The position numbers were made by a program, and so were the translations under genes. Below the pieces are notes generated by a model that saw nothing but the letters and a program-made list of their open reading frames with translations, ran no database searches and was not told the origin of the DNA. Positions 32,263 through 42,882 of a DNA stretch of 64,000 bases are shown here, one piece after another; position 1 is the first letter of the stretch, and each line of letters begins with the position of its first letter. Source of the DNA: Trinickia sp. Y13 (lineage in GTDB: Bacteria; Pseudomonadota; Gammaproteobacteria; Burkholderiales; Burkholderiaceae); contig NZ_JAKWFK010000015.1 of assembly GCF_029522115.1 (NCBI RefSeq), positions 62,001 to 126,000 of the forward strand, in the 5' to 3' direction.

Positions 32263-32523
32263 GGCCGAACGCGCCCGCCGGGCATCGAGCGCTTTCCCGC
32301 CATCCCCGATTTGGCGGGAGCGGGGTATTTTTCAGGCACAATATAGGTTTAGCCCCCCGTTCTCCGCACCGGCCGAAGCCGGGGCGAGGCCCGGGATGAA
32401 AGCGCGGGACAAGCGCGCAGGCGGTACGGCGAAGGCGCGCAAGCAAATGCGGGGTAACGGCGCACTCGTCGAATAAGCTGCCGGGTGAGCTGCGGTTTGC
32501 CGTCATATCAACGAAGGAACCCT

Positions 32524-33627
32524 ATGCAACTGGTCAAGACCGAACGAGACAACCTCTTAAGGCCGCTGCAAACCGTGAGCGGCATCGTCGAACGCCGCCA
32601 TACGTTGCCGATCCTCGCGAACTTGCTGATCACCAAGAACGGCCCCGATGTGTCGTTTCTGTCGACCGACCTCGAGTTGCAGATCACGACGCGCGCCGAT
32701 TTCGGGGTGGGCGGCGAATCGGTCGCCACCACCGTGGCCGCGCGCAAGCTGCTCGACATCCTGCGTGCGATGCCCGACGGCCAGGTGAGCTTGTCGCTGG
32801 CGGATAAGCGCTTGACCGTGCAATCGGGCAAGAGCCGCTTCGCGCTGCAGACGCTCGCGGCCGACGAATTCCCCACGGTTGCGCAAGCGAAGGATTACGG
32901 CGCGAGCCTGACGGTCCCGCAAAAGACCTTCCGCCAATTGCTGGGCATGGTGTATTTCGCCATGGCTCAGCAGGACATCCGCTATTACTTGAACGGGATG
33001 TTGCTCGTGGTCGATGGCGGCCAGTTGATGGCGGTGGCGACGGACGGTCACCGCCTCGCGTTCTCGTCGATGAAGATCGACGGCGATTTCCCGCGTCAGG
33101 AAGTGATCATCCCGCGCAAGACGATTCTCGAGTTGCAGCGTTTGCTCGAAGACATCGACGATACGCTGACGATCGATATCGCTTCGACACAGGTGAAGTT
33201 CACGTTCGGCCAGGTGGAGCTCGTCTCCAAGCTCGTCGAAGGCAAGTTCCCCGACTTCCAGCGCGTGATTCCGAAGGGACACAAGAACACGTTCGTGATC
33301 GGCCGTGACGAATTGCAGCGTTCGCTGCAGCGCGCGGCGATTCTGACTTCCGACAAGTTCAAGGGCGTGCGGTGTGTGATCGAGCCGGGCCAGCTCAAGA
33401 TCATGTCGACGAACGCCGATCAGGAAGAAGCGCAGGAAGAACTCGAAATCGCGTATCAAGGCGATTCGATCGATATGGGTTTCAACGTCACGTATCTGCT
33501 CGACGTGCTGGCGAATCTGAAGGTCGACATGTTGCAAGTGAGCGTCGGCGACGCGAGCTCGAGCGCGTTGATCACGATTCCCGAGAACGACGAATTCAAG
33601 TACGTCGTCATGCCGATGCGCATTTAA
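32524..33627 (+). CDS. dnaN: DNA polymerase III subunit beta (sliding clamp)
   Basis: A 367-residue clamp with the three repeated clamp domains. The N-terminus MQLVKTERDNLLRPLQTVSG and C-terminus ENDEFKYVVMPMRI are typical. GAAGGAACCCT precedes the ATG at 32524. It tethers polymerases to DNA. The 261-base gap from dnaA holds a GC-rich inverted repeat (CCCGCCA/TGGCGGG at 32296-32318) and probably the dnaN promoter. Confidence 0.98.
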   Translation: MQLVKTERDNLLRPLQTVSGIVERRHTLPILANLLITKNGPDVSFLSTDLELQITTRADFGVGGESVATTVAARKLLDILRAMPDGQVSLSLADKRLTVQSGKSRFALQTLAADEFPTVAQAKDYGASLTVPQKTFRQLLGMVYFAMAQQDIRYYLNGMLLVVDGGQLMAVATDGHRLAFSSMKIDGDFPRQEVIIPRKTILELQRLLEDIDDTLTIDIASTQVKFTFGQVELVSKLVEGKFPDFQRVIPKGHKNTFVIGRDELQRSLQRAAILTSDKFKGVRCVIEPGQLKIMSTNADQEEAQEELEIAYQGDSIDMGFNVTYLLDVLANLKVDMLQVSVGDASSSALITIPENDEFKYVVMPMRI

Positions 33628-33650
33628 GGCAAGCCGATATCGAGATCAAA

Positions 33651-33680
33651 CCAAGGGGCGCATTTGCCCCTTTGGCTTTT
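33651..33680 (+). terminator. Terminator after dnaN
   Basis: The stem CCAAGGGGC/GCCCCTTTGG has one bulged T, loop GCATTT, and is followed by CTTTTCTT. It lies 24 bases after the dnaN stop and separates it from gyrB. Confidence 0.8.
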
Positions 33681-33800
33681 CTTGAAGGGCGCGCGAAACC
33701 CGCCGCCTGCCGCCGGCCCCGCTTGCAGGGGCGTGAAAACCGGAGCCGCTGCCTGGTTTTTTATGGGCGTTCGAAGTGTCGCGCGGCACAACCGCAGTGA

Positions 33801-36293
<2,493 letters not shown>

Positions 36294-36301
36294 GGGGGGG
36301 G

Positions 36302-36373
36302 TGTCGGGTGACACAGAAAGTGAAAATTGCGCCAGGTAAGTGAAAAATTGCTGTCGCAGTTTGTGAAAAAATC
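36302..36373. mobile_element. Probable decayed end of an IS21-like insertion sequence
   Basis: The segment starts TGTCGGGTGACACAG and holds three spaced copies of a GTGAAAA(A/AA)TTG-type motif: AAAGTGAAAATTGC at 36317, TAAGTGAAAAATTGC at 36337 and TTGTGAAAAAATC at 36361. Repeated internal motifs behind a TG terminus are characteristic of IS21-family ends. There is no transposase gene in the window. The assignment is by pattern only. Confidence 0.4.
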
Positions 36374-36422
36374 CGGACGGCCGACACTCCTCGCGAGCAT
36401 ACGGCCGTCCGCACATGTCCCT

Positions 36423-36492
36423 GAACGACCCTTCGGGGACGTTCATTGCCCCGCACCGTGAACGGCAGGTCCTAGGGGCGCAAGGGTCGTTC
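36423..36492. repeat. Nested inverted repeat forming a 70-base stem-loop
   Basis: The outer arms GAACGACCCTT (36423-36433) and AAGGGTCGTTC (36482-36492) are perfect. Inside them GGAC (36437-36440) pairs with GTCC (36469-36472), and GTTCA (36441-36445) with TGAAC (36459-36463). It sits about 50 bases before the small secreted-protein gene. It may be a mobile-element relic, a structured leader or a terminator without a T run. Confidence 0.6.
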
Positions 36493-36540
36493 GTTCTGGT
36501 GGCTTTATACTTCTGCCATCAAATCAAGGCCGGGGTCCCC

Positions 36541-36981
36541 ATGTTGAGAGCTGTCATGATCGGCGTTGCTGCTTGCACGCTGACCAATACTGCCATTGCG
36601 GAAACCATCAAGCTTGCATGCCAATACACCGAGACAGTCAGCTTTCAGTCCGGCAACGAGGAAAAGCATGGCGGCAGGATCGTCTTACAGGTCGACACCA
36701 AGGACGGGGCAACGATGATCAGCGGGACTGGCGCAGACTTGAGCATCGCGGTTGGGACACTCAAGGTCGGACCGATAGTGGACCTTCTGGACGCCAGCGA
36801 CGAAGGAAAATGGGATATCACGAATAGAACGACATCCGGAGATCAGTCGGCATGGTTCACTCAGGTTGTGATCGACAGGAACACTGGCGATTTCAACTAT
36901 TACAGGTCCAAAGAAGATGGCATTTCCACCATCGCGAGCGGGACGTGCGAGAAGGTAAAGCTTTCGGCTCGGAAATTCTGA
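36541..36981 (+). CDS. Secreted hypothetical protein
   Basis: A 146-residue protein with a clear signal peptide (MLRAVMIGVAACTLTNTAIA, then ETIK). The mature part is likely beta-rich and has two cysteines, one near its start (KLACQYTET) and one near its end (SGTCEKVKL), which could form a disulfide. I do not recognise the family. The ATG at 36541 is chosen for the signal peptide; the frame is open further upstream across the nested inverted repeat. It stands alone at the edge of the accessory region. Confidence 0.65.
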   Translation: MLRAVMIGVAACTLTNTAIAETIKLACQYTETVSFQSGNEEKHGGRIVLQVDTKDGATMISGTGADLSIAVGTLKVGPIVDLLDASDEGKWDITNRTTSGDQSAWFTQVVIDRNTGDFNYYRSKEDGISTIASGTCEKVKLSARKF

Positions 36982-37321
36982 ACCGGAACTGCAGCATTCG
37001 AATCCTCCGCTGGCGCGCGAAGAGCGGAAATTGTGTTTGTTAGAGATCTGCTACGCAGCAGTAGGCACTTCCATCTGACAGGCCTTGCGCCTGTCATCCC
37101 GCCCCCCTGAACTATGCCCGCCCGTGAAGGCTCTGCAAAGCTAATTTGAGCGGCCCAGTTCGACCCAAAGCTGAAGTAGCGAGTTTTGAGCGGCGGACGT
37201 TTAGGAACGTGGAGGTGAGGGGTGACGGGCCGGCTTTGCCGGCGCGGCGTCCCAAGCGAAACCGCGCCTCGCGTAGTATTAGGCCACACCATCTCAAGTA
37301 CAGCGTTGGTCTACCTTACTA
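36982..37321. other. Intergenic region, no gene seen
   Basis: It holds a small hairpin (GACAGG/CCTGTC near 37078-37096, without a T run). Around 37145-37215, minus-strand reading, lies a spacer-like segment (CTAAACGTCCGC and GGGTCGAACTG) that resembles one at 40810-40940. From about 37300 the base composition drops to AT-rich as the reverse transcriptase/AbiGi block begins. Confidence 0.5.
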
Positions 37322-38089
37322 TCAAAAGTCCCCCTTTATCTGCTCGGTTGTTAAAATTCTGGTTGTAAGGCGTTCGATTTCATCAAGCGAGTGCCTTACC
37401 CCATTTATGTTGCGCAAATGATTTATTACCTCTCGTATTTCAGAATCGTCATTAATAATGATATATTTTATATCATCTGGCGTAAATTCGAGTCGGCAAC
37501 TATCATACATGTCGGAATAGGTTTCCGGATTGTTCTCGTATTCCACCCTTGTCACGAACATTTCATTTTCGCTAGAATATGGTGGAACATATCTCCATTC
37601 GCGCTCATCTGAGAATCTGTAATTTTCAATCTTCTCGCTTTTTCGCTCAAGAGGACCCTCGTAGTTTTTCATGTATCGCAAGACATCTGCTAAAGCCATC
37701 TCCGCTTCAGATAGAAGTTCATCCGCCTCTCCTGATGCGTCTTCCGATCCATCTTCCGAGCCAGCTAGATAAAAGCGCATTGCGGCTCTATAACTCGCCG
37801 AGAGCGCAGAGTTAGACGCAACATAAAGAACAGGATTTAGCCCATTTCTCATCGCCCACTCTTTTGTAAGTCCAATACCATATGATCCGTACTTCTTGAT
37901 GTGATCCTTTATTTCCGACATTGGAATGTCGCAAAAGCTAACCATCGGGGTATAGAAGCTCCAGCGCTTTCCTTTCGTCAAACGAACAACTTCCTTGCAG
38001 AAAAAAATCTTAAAGTGACCTTGAAGGATGCCGAAAAGTGCTTCTTTTTTCCGGGTAAAATGCGTGAGAGTATTTGAGCTTAATGCCAT
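37322..38089 (-). CDS. AbiGi-like protein (abortive-infection antitoxin family)
   Basis: A 255-residue protein. The N-terminal segments LTHFTRKKEALFGILQGHF, YTPMVSFCDIPMSEIKDHI and YGSYGIGLTKEWAMRNGLNP are the signature of the AbiGi family. AbiGi was first described as the antitoxin-side partner of AbiGii in lactococcal phage resistance. The middle is acidic (SEDGSEDASGEADELLSE) and the C-terminus contains an EREWRYVPPY motif. Its usual partner AbiGii is absent; instead it follows a reverse transcriptase gene by 38 bases on the same strand. AT-rich composition unlike neighbouring genes points to recent transfer. Confidence 0.8.
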   Translation of the reverse strand: MALSSNTLTHFTRKKEALFGILQGHFKIFFCKEVVRLTKGKRWSFYTPMVSFCDIPMSEIKDHIKKYGSYGIGLTKEWAMRNGLNPVLYVASNSALSASYRAAMRFYLAGSEDGSEDASGEADELLSEAEMALADVLRYMKNYEGPLERKSEKIENYRFSDEREWRYVPPYSSENEMFVTRVEYENNPETYSDMYDSCRLEFTPDDIKYIIINDDSEIREVINHLRNINGVRHSLDEIERLTTRILTTEQIKGDF

Positions 38090-38127
38090 GTGCTAACTCT
38101 ATTCGTGGATGTCTGGATATTATAATG

Positions 38128-39855
38128 TCAAGCGTAGGGCTCAAAAACAGTGGTTTCCGGTTCCTCGATACCCATCAAGTCGAGCAAAATTTCGATTTCA
38201 TTTTTCTCTTGGTGCGCGATGTTTCTTAAGCCTTCTCCCAAGAGCGCAAGCATAGAATTGCCAGCAAAAATCTCCTCAAATTTTTCTGGACTTGTCGTGA
38301 TAATGGTATTGATCCATTTTTGAGTAATCCAGTCTGGAGCCCCTCCTGAATGGATTACTAGTGAGTATGATGGCGTACTAGGGCGGTAGAAGGTAACCCC
38401 TTTGCCAAGCATGTCGTTCATTAGTTTACTGCTTGTCACTTTCGGGGTAAGGCTAGGCAGGAAACCATGGCGAACGGATTCATATATTGCAAGCCAATGG
38501 TTGCCGTCCATTTCGCTATTTGCGAGAAATTTTTCTATTCCGAATTTAGAAAAGTTATGGACTAGCCCTAATGAGTCGGCGTGCAATGCCTGAATTGATA
38601 TTACGTCGTCGTTGAGAGAGGCAAGAATGCGGCCAGCCTTCTTTGATATTGGCAGTGTCTGAGCTATGCAAAAAGCTAGGGCCCATGCTACATCGCTGCT
38701 GGCACCGCTCCGTTCATGGCGCTGGATAATTTGCTCGGTCGTATGCGCCCAAAGATTTCTGTCAATCGGACAACCGTTAATTTGCCAAAATTGAAGAAGC
38801 GAAAGTCCCTTTTGGGCACAGCCAGGTTCTCGTAGCATTGCTTGAGAGATACAACTTTCCGCTACACGAAGAACAGAATCCCATGGTTTATGGTTCTGGA
38901 AAAGTGCTCCGATTGCATACAGCAATATTGGTAGCTCTTGATGTTCTGATGCTAGAGAAAATGCATTGTCAAAATACTTAACCATCGCGTGAGGGCGAGA
39001 GAATGCACTTTTGCTCGCGTCGATTATTACGTCGTGCCAGCCATCACTCGCTGGTTGCGGCAGCTCGATGATCTGCGTTTTTTTGGGATTGAGCCGCAGA
39101 CGGTAACTATCGAGTTCGCGTTGGAGGCTGGATAGAATTCTTTCAGCCTCCTCTCTCGTATCACATGCGAACTCATAATCGTCGAACCAGCGATAAGCTT
39201 TGCTCTTACCGATATCGATTGACCTATCGACTTGGGAAAGAACCGTTTCGGCGAGCAGAAATGAGAGGTCAGTACCAATCGGGATTCCTTGGCTAACCTT
39301 TCCTTGTAAATCCATTAGAGCTTGATCAAGTTGTTTGCCAACTAAAGTTTTTTTTGACCAGTTGGCTCGTTCGCGAAGCTTTGGGTCAACTGCCCAACCG
39401 ACCGCATGAGTGTAAAGAGACGGATAAAACTGACTAACGTCGACCTTAAGAAGATGCGAGGAACCTCCACGGCTCAAAGCCCGTTCGCGCGCTAGGTTGC
39501 TGGGTTTGACAAGTGTGCGTAACGCACGCCGTTGTCGAACTTGATATACAGGACGACTTTTGGAAAAAGGGGACTTGCCAGCTTTTTGAAGAAGGCGTCG
39601 GAAATTCTTCGCGGTGATCCTAGCCAGTTTTGAATAGGAGTAAGGATGGGGGATCCGAAGCAGTCGATGGTTTAAGCCAGGTAGCGCGAGGCGATATGAG
39701 ACACACTCGGTAAAGTTATCAGAAGGTTTGTAGCTACTTAAAACTGCCCTTCCAGCCTTGGAGGTTGCATAAGCCGCGAAGTGATCTGAGAAAAATGAAG
39801 GAGGAAGCTCCTTCGGGAGATAACCACGGGCAAGAAGGTTTTTGTAAATTGTCAT
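38128..39855 (-). CDS. Abi/UG-type reverse transcriptase (defence-associated)
   Basis: A 575-residue protein with an RT core. Motif A is KVDVSQFYPSLYTH (Asp about 139) and the GIPIGTDLSFLLAETVL segment is at about 190-206. The catalytic YxDD equivalent is RWFDDYEF (222-229) and LNPKKTQIIEL follows at about 255. The N-terminus TIYKNLLARGYLPKELPP is typical of the unknown-group/Abi clade. About 310 residues of predicted helical sequence follow the RT, as in AbiK or AbiA-like enzymes. There is no maturase or retron-type tail. The ATG at 39855 lacks a ribosome site; a TTG at 39933 would add 26 residues. Low GC marks transfer. It forms an operon with the AbiGi-like gene. Confidence 0.85.
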   Translation of the reverse strand: MTIYKNLLARGYLPKELPPSFFSDHFAAYATSKAGRAVLSSYKPSDNFTECVSYRLALPGLNHRLLRIPHPYSYSKLARITAKNFRRLLQKAGKSPFSKSRPVYQVRQRRALRTLVKPSNLARERALSRGGSSHLLKVDVSQFYPSLYTHAVGWAVDPKLRERANWSKKTLVGKQLDQALMDLQGKVSQGIPIGTDLSFLLAETVLSQVDRSIDIGKSKAYRWFDDYEFACDTREEAERILSSLQRELDSYRLRLNPKKTQIIELPQPASDGWHDVIIDASKSAFSRPHAMVKYFDNAFSLASEHQELPILLYAIGALFQNHKPWDSVLRVAESCISQAMLREPGCAQKGLSLLQFWQINGCPIDRNLWAHTTEQIIQRHERSGASSDVAWALAFCIAQTLPISKKAGRILASLNDDVISIQALHADSLGLVHNFSKFGIEKFLANSEMDGNHWLAIYESVRHGFLPSLTPKVTSSKLMNDMLGKGVTFYRPSTPSYSLVIHSGGAPDWITQKWINTIITTSPEKFEEIFAGNSMLALLGEGLRNIAHQEKNEIEILLDLMGIEEPETTVFEPYA

Positions 39856-40132
39856 TATAAAAGTTGGTACATTCTGAGCGTCAGCGTAGAACCTTGAGCT
39901 ACCAAGCGGTGACAGGGTGATCTGACACGGCAAGTTCGCGACCGGTGGCGTCTACGGCATTCGAATCTTGAGCGATGACACATCACGCCGTATCTACGGC
40001 AGTAGAACGCGAAACTTGAGAGATCGAGTGGACGACCGCTTTCGAGGCGTCAATGACGTCCGATCGTCACGACATGACTAGCGTCGAGTGAATCCGCCGC
40101 CGGCAAGCGACCGCTCGCCGGCCGCCATGCCA
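39856..40132. other. Region upstream of the RT gene
   Basis: GC-rich in contrast to the RT gene. It contains an imperfect direct repeat with TCTACGGC at 39951 and 39993 and CTTGAG at 39967 and 40015, and a small hairpin CCGTA-TC-TACGG at 39988-39999. It could carry the RT promoter or a small RNA, but no firm signal is seen. Confidence 0.35.
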
Positions 40133-40759
40133 TCAAACCTCGGTCTGCTCCGCCATCTCAAGGGCATCGTCGACCTCGATTCCCAGGTCGCAAACCGTGC
40201 TTTCCAGCTTTGTGTGTCCGAGCAGCAACTGCACAGCGCGAAGGTTCTTCGTCCGCCGGTAGATCAGCGAAGCTTTCGTGCGGCGCATCGTGTGGGTACC
40301 GTATGCGGTATCGTCGAGGCCAATCGATGCGACCCAGCGGTGTACCAGCCGGGCATATTGCCGCGTCGACAGGTGCGGTGACGTATGAATCCGACTCGGG
40401 AACAGAAAATCCGCCGCCTTCAGTCCCCGAGCTTCGATCCACGCTTCGAGGCTCTCACGGGTCTGTTCCGTGATCTCAAATTGCACTGGCCGCTGGGTCT
40501 TGTGCTGCATGACTGTCGCTCTCGACGCCACTTGGCTTCCGTGACGGACATCCTGGACCCGTAACCGCGTGAGGTCGCACGCCCGCAGCTTGCTATCGAT
40601 TGCGAGATTGAACATCGCGAGCTCACGAACGTTCGACGCCATCTGAAGTCTCGTCCGGATCGCCCAGATTTCCCGAAGCTTTAACGGCGGCTTCTGCCCG
40701 GTGAGCTTGCCCTTGTTCCACGGCACGCGGTGGCCAACCACGACATTCTCGGATTCCAT
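40133..40759 (-). CDS. Tyrosine recombinase/integrase with catalytic Tyr replaced
   Basis: A 208-residue phage-type integrase catalytic domain without an N-terminal arm-binding domain. Catalytic residues visible are Arg59 (SKLRACDL), Lys87, His156 and Arg159 (HTMRRTKAS) and His182 (LLGHTKLES). The nucleophile position 191, where relatives read STVRYLGIEVDDAL, here reads STVCDLGIEVDDAL, so Tyr is Asp and the preceding Arg is Cys. The rest is intact. It is most likely an inactive recombinase or a DNA-binding leftover. It lies upstream of the RT gene on the same strand. Confidence 0.85.
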   Translation of the reverse strand: MESENVVVGHRVPWNKGKLTGQKPPLKLREIWAIRTRLQMASNVRELAMFNLAIDSKLRACDLTRLRVQDVRHGSQVASRATVMQHKTQRPVQFEITEQTRESLEAWIEARGLKAADFLFPSRIHTSPHLSTRQYARLVHRWVASIGLDDTAYGTHTMRRTKASLIYRRTKNLRAVQLLLGHTKLESTVCDLGIEVDDALEMAEQTEV

Positions 40760-41181
40760 GACAATCTCCTTTCGAGCGAATGGAGATTGAGTGTGCGCCG
40801 CGTCGGATGGTCGCAGTTCGACCTATAACTGCCCTTCGGTTCCCCATACCTGAAACGATGGCTTTCAAGATACAACGGCCGTCCGCGCAACGATGGCGAT
40901 CAGCGGCCTCTCCGCAAAAGCCGACGTTTAGACGCCGATCTGCCGTGAGATTCACAATTGCCAATCGGCGATTGGCTCGGACGACTCGGGGAGTTGGCTG
41001 GCTGGGAGTGTGGACGGCACTCGAAAAACGGTACGGCTAGCCCTCCCGATAAGCGGGCTGAACGCCAAGTTATTCTGGAGAGGTCAGCGGCGTGAGGAGG
41101 CCGGCCGAGTTCGCATCTTGCGCGCCGGCAGGCCCAAGCATTACATTGCGTAACGGCAAATGCCGCTGGCATTCTGGGCCG
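40760..41181. other. Intergenic region between integrase and HerA gene
   Basis: No convincing gene; open frames on both strands have no conserved content. In minus-strand reading, 40810-40940 contains CTAAACGTCGGC, CGTTGCGCGGACGGCCGTTG and GGTCGAACTG blocks, resembling the spacer at 37145-37215. This may be a dispersed non-coding element. Confidence 0.4.
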
Positions 41182-42882
41182 TCAGCCCCACAGAGCTTCA
41201 TAGTTTGCGGATTGCGACGAAGGCGGTCGACGTGGCCTGCAAATTGAGACGGGGAGTGGCATCGGTGAGCTAACCCCGACCACCATCGCTTCGCCCTGAC
41301 CCAGTGTCGGCAGGAATGAGGCTGCGGAAGCGTCCAAATCACCGCATGCCTTTTCCACAACCGTGCGATCCCGCTCGTTGATGAGTCGGTGGACGATAAA
41401 CATACCCATCTGACTTAGCACGTCCTCCGGAATATCTCGCGGCCGTTGCGTCGAGAGCACGCAAGTTAACGAATACTTGCGTCCCTCTTTCGCAATCAAC
41501 CCGAATGCGTCCAGGTCGGTTCGGGAAAATTCGTCGCCGACGGATTTGTCGAGAAATTGATGGGCTTCGTCGAGCATCAATACTGTCGGCATTTGCAGGA
41601 AGCGTCCTTCGCGAGCAAGGGCTAACAAGTAGCGTCCGACTGCGTTCGCGACGACTTCACGTGCATTGTGTTCGAAGGACAGAAATTCGAGGCTGATGCG
41701 AAGAACCCGCTGGTTCACGTCAGCTAGAAACTCATTGACGACGTCCGGAAGTGATTCGAGGCCGGCTGGGGCAAACAGGCACTCAAGGTTGGGAGACGCG
41801 AGTTCGCTTTCGATTCGCGAGAGCAAGGTTACGCAAGCGGACTGTTCGTTTGGCGTAGCCGCGCCCCAGTTGCCTGCAGAGTTGCCAAAACCATTGGGAT
41901 AGACGCATTCCTCCCATATCTGGTCCGATAGCAGGCTAATGTCGAAGTAAGTGCCGGGGCGATTTAATGCGGGTGCATGCTGAACGCACGCGGCTTCGAA
42001 GGGTTGCCTCGGCTGCCCGGATTTCCGAATTCGGCCGTCCTGCGCTAACACGGGAACCAGATGGGCGACTTTCAGGCTGCGGAGCGCTTCCTTGAGCTTC
42101 GGAGCCTGCACGCCAGGGCTTGGGCGAAGAAGAACAAAGAGGTCTGACTCGGTGAGCTGCCAGTATGGGAAGCTCAGGAAGCGTCGTGGGTCTGCTGCGA
42201 TGGTTCGTCGCCCACCAAGATAGGCGTGAGTCACCCCTGGTGCGTCCTGAGTATGGAACTCGCCGGTGGCGTCAAAGAGAATCGCTTTGCCGCGCAGTCG
42301 AACAACCTCTTCAACAAGAAGGGCTAACGTCCAGCTCTTGCCACCGCCCGTTGCGCCAAGGATGGCACAATGCCTTCCAAGCAGATGACTCGGTGAAAGC
42401 GAAACCATCGTATCGCGCGCGTGTGGAAAGCTGGCGAGCCGGATTCTTCGGTCTTCCGGCGTCCGGCCCGATTCGACGACTTGTTTAATGACAAGCGGAT
42501 GAGCGGAGAATACGTGCTGACCTATTCGCGGCGCAAGCGGTACACCCCGAAGGGCGAGGCCATTGGTTAGGTCGATTGCGGTTAGAAGCTGGACAACTCC
42601 TACCGGATTTGGACGGCCGTCGCCTTCGTGTGTCGGTTCGATCGCCAAACGCTCTCGCTCTGGGAGCCGAGTTTCAATCAGCCGTCCAAGCACCGCATGC
42701 TCTTCACCTTCGATTACGACGAATTCACCAACCTGACCGCGCTGCAGCAGATATCCAGCGACGTGCGTGCTGTTCGGAAAAGATGCGAGGGGCAAGTTTA
42801 CCTCGACCGTAGCAGGCCGAACCGAACAGACGGACCCGATGTAGCGCTGACCGTCGAAGGGGGAGACAACAAGGCCACTCAT
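41182..42882 (-). CDS. HerA-type ATPase (SIR2-HerA defence pair)
   Basis: A 566-residue FtsK/HerA-superfamily DNA-translocase-like ATPase. An N-terminal HAS-barrel (residues 1-90) precedes Walker A LGATGGGKSWTL (176-183), a Walker B VLMLDEAHQFLDKS around 440, and the STQRPRDIPEDVLSQMGMF sensor region near the C-terminus. It overlaps the SIR2 gene by four bases (ATGA), so translation is coupled. HerA assembles hexamers on which SIR2 subunits sit in known SIR2-HerA (Nezha) antiphage systems. Length is in the normal range. Confidence 0.9.
   Translation of the reverse strand: MSGLVVSPFDGQRYIGSVCSVRPATVEVNLPLASFPNSTHVAGYLLQRGQVGEFVVIEGEEHAVLGRLIETRLPERERLAIEPTHEGDGRPNPVGVVQLLTAIDLTNGLALRGVPLAPRIGQHVFSAHPLVIKQVVESGRTPEDRRIRLASFPHARDTMVSLSPSHLLGRHCAILGATGGGKSWTLALLVEEVVRLRGKAILFDATGEFHTQDAPGVTHAYLGGRRTIAADPRRFLSFPYWQLTESDLFVLLRPSPGVQAPKLKEALRSLKVAHLVPVLAQDGRIRKSGQPRQPFEAACVQHAPALNRPGTYFDISLLSDQIWEECVYPNGFGNSAGNWGAATPNEQSACVTLLSRIESELASPNLECLFAPAGLESLPDVVNEFLADVNQRVLRISLEFLSFEHNAREVVANAVGRYLLALAREGRFLQMPTVLMLDEAHQFLDKSVGDEFSRTDLDAFGLIAKEGRKYSLTCVLSTQRPRDIPEDVLSQMGMFIVHRLINERDRTVVEKACGDLDASAASFLPTLGQGEAMVVGVSSPMPLPVSICRPRRPPSSQSANYEALWG

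Noticed and set aside
36423-36492. Integron attC site
   Set aside because: The nested arms look attC-like, but the required GTTRRRY core and inverse core are not at the ends and there is no integron integrase or cassette array.
38128-39855. Retron or group II intron RT
   Set aside because: There is no maturase domain, no intron ends and no msr/msd-like inverted structure next to the gene; the RT motifs fit the Abi/UG clade better.
40780-41040. Small plus-strand gene (86 codons)
   Set aside because: It covers the spacer-like element; the frame has no conserved features.
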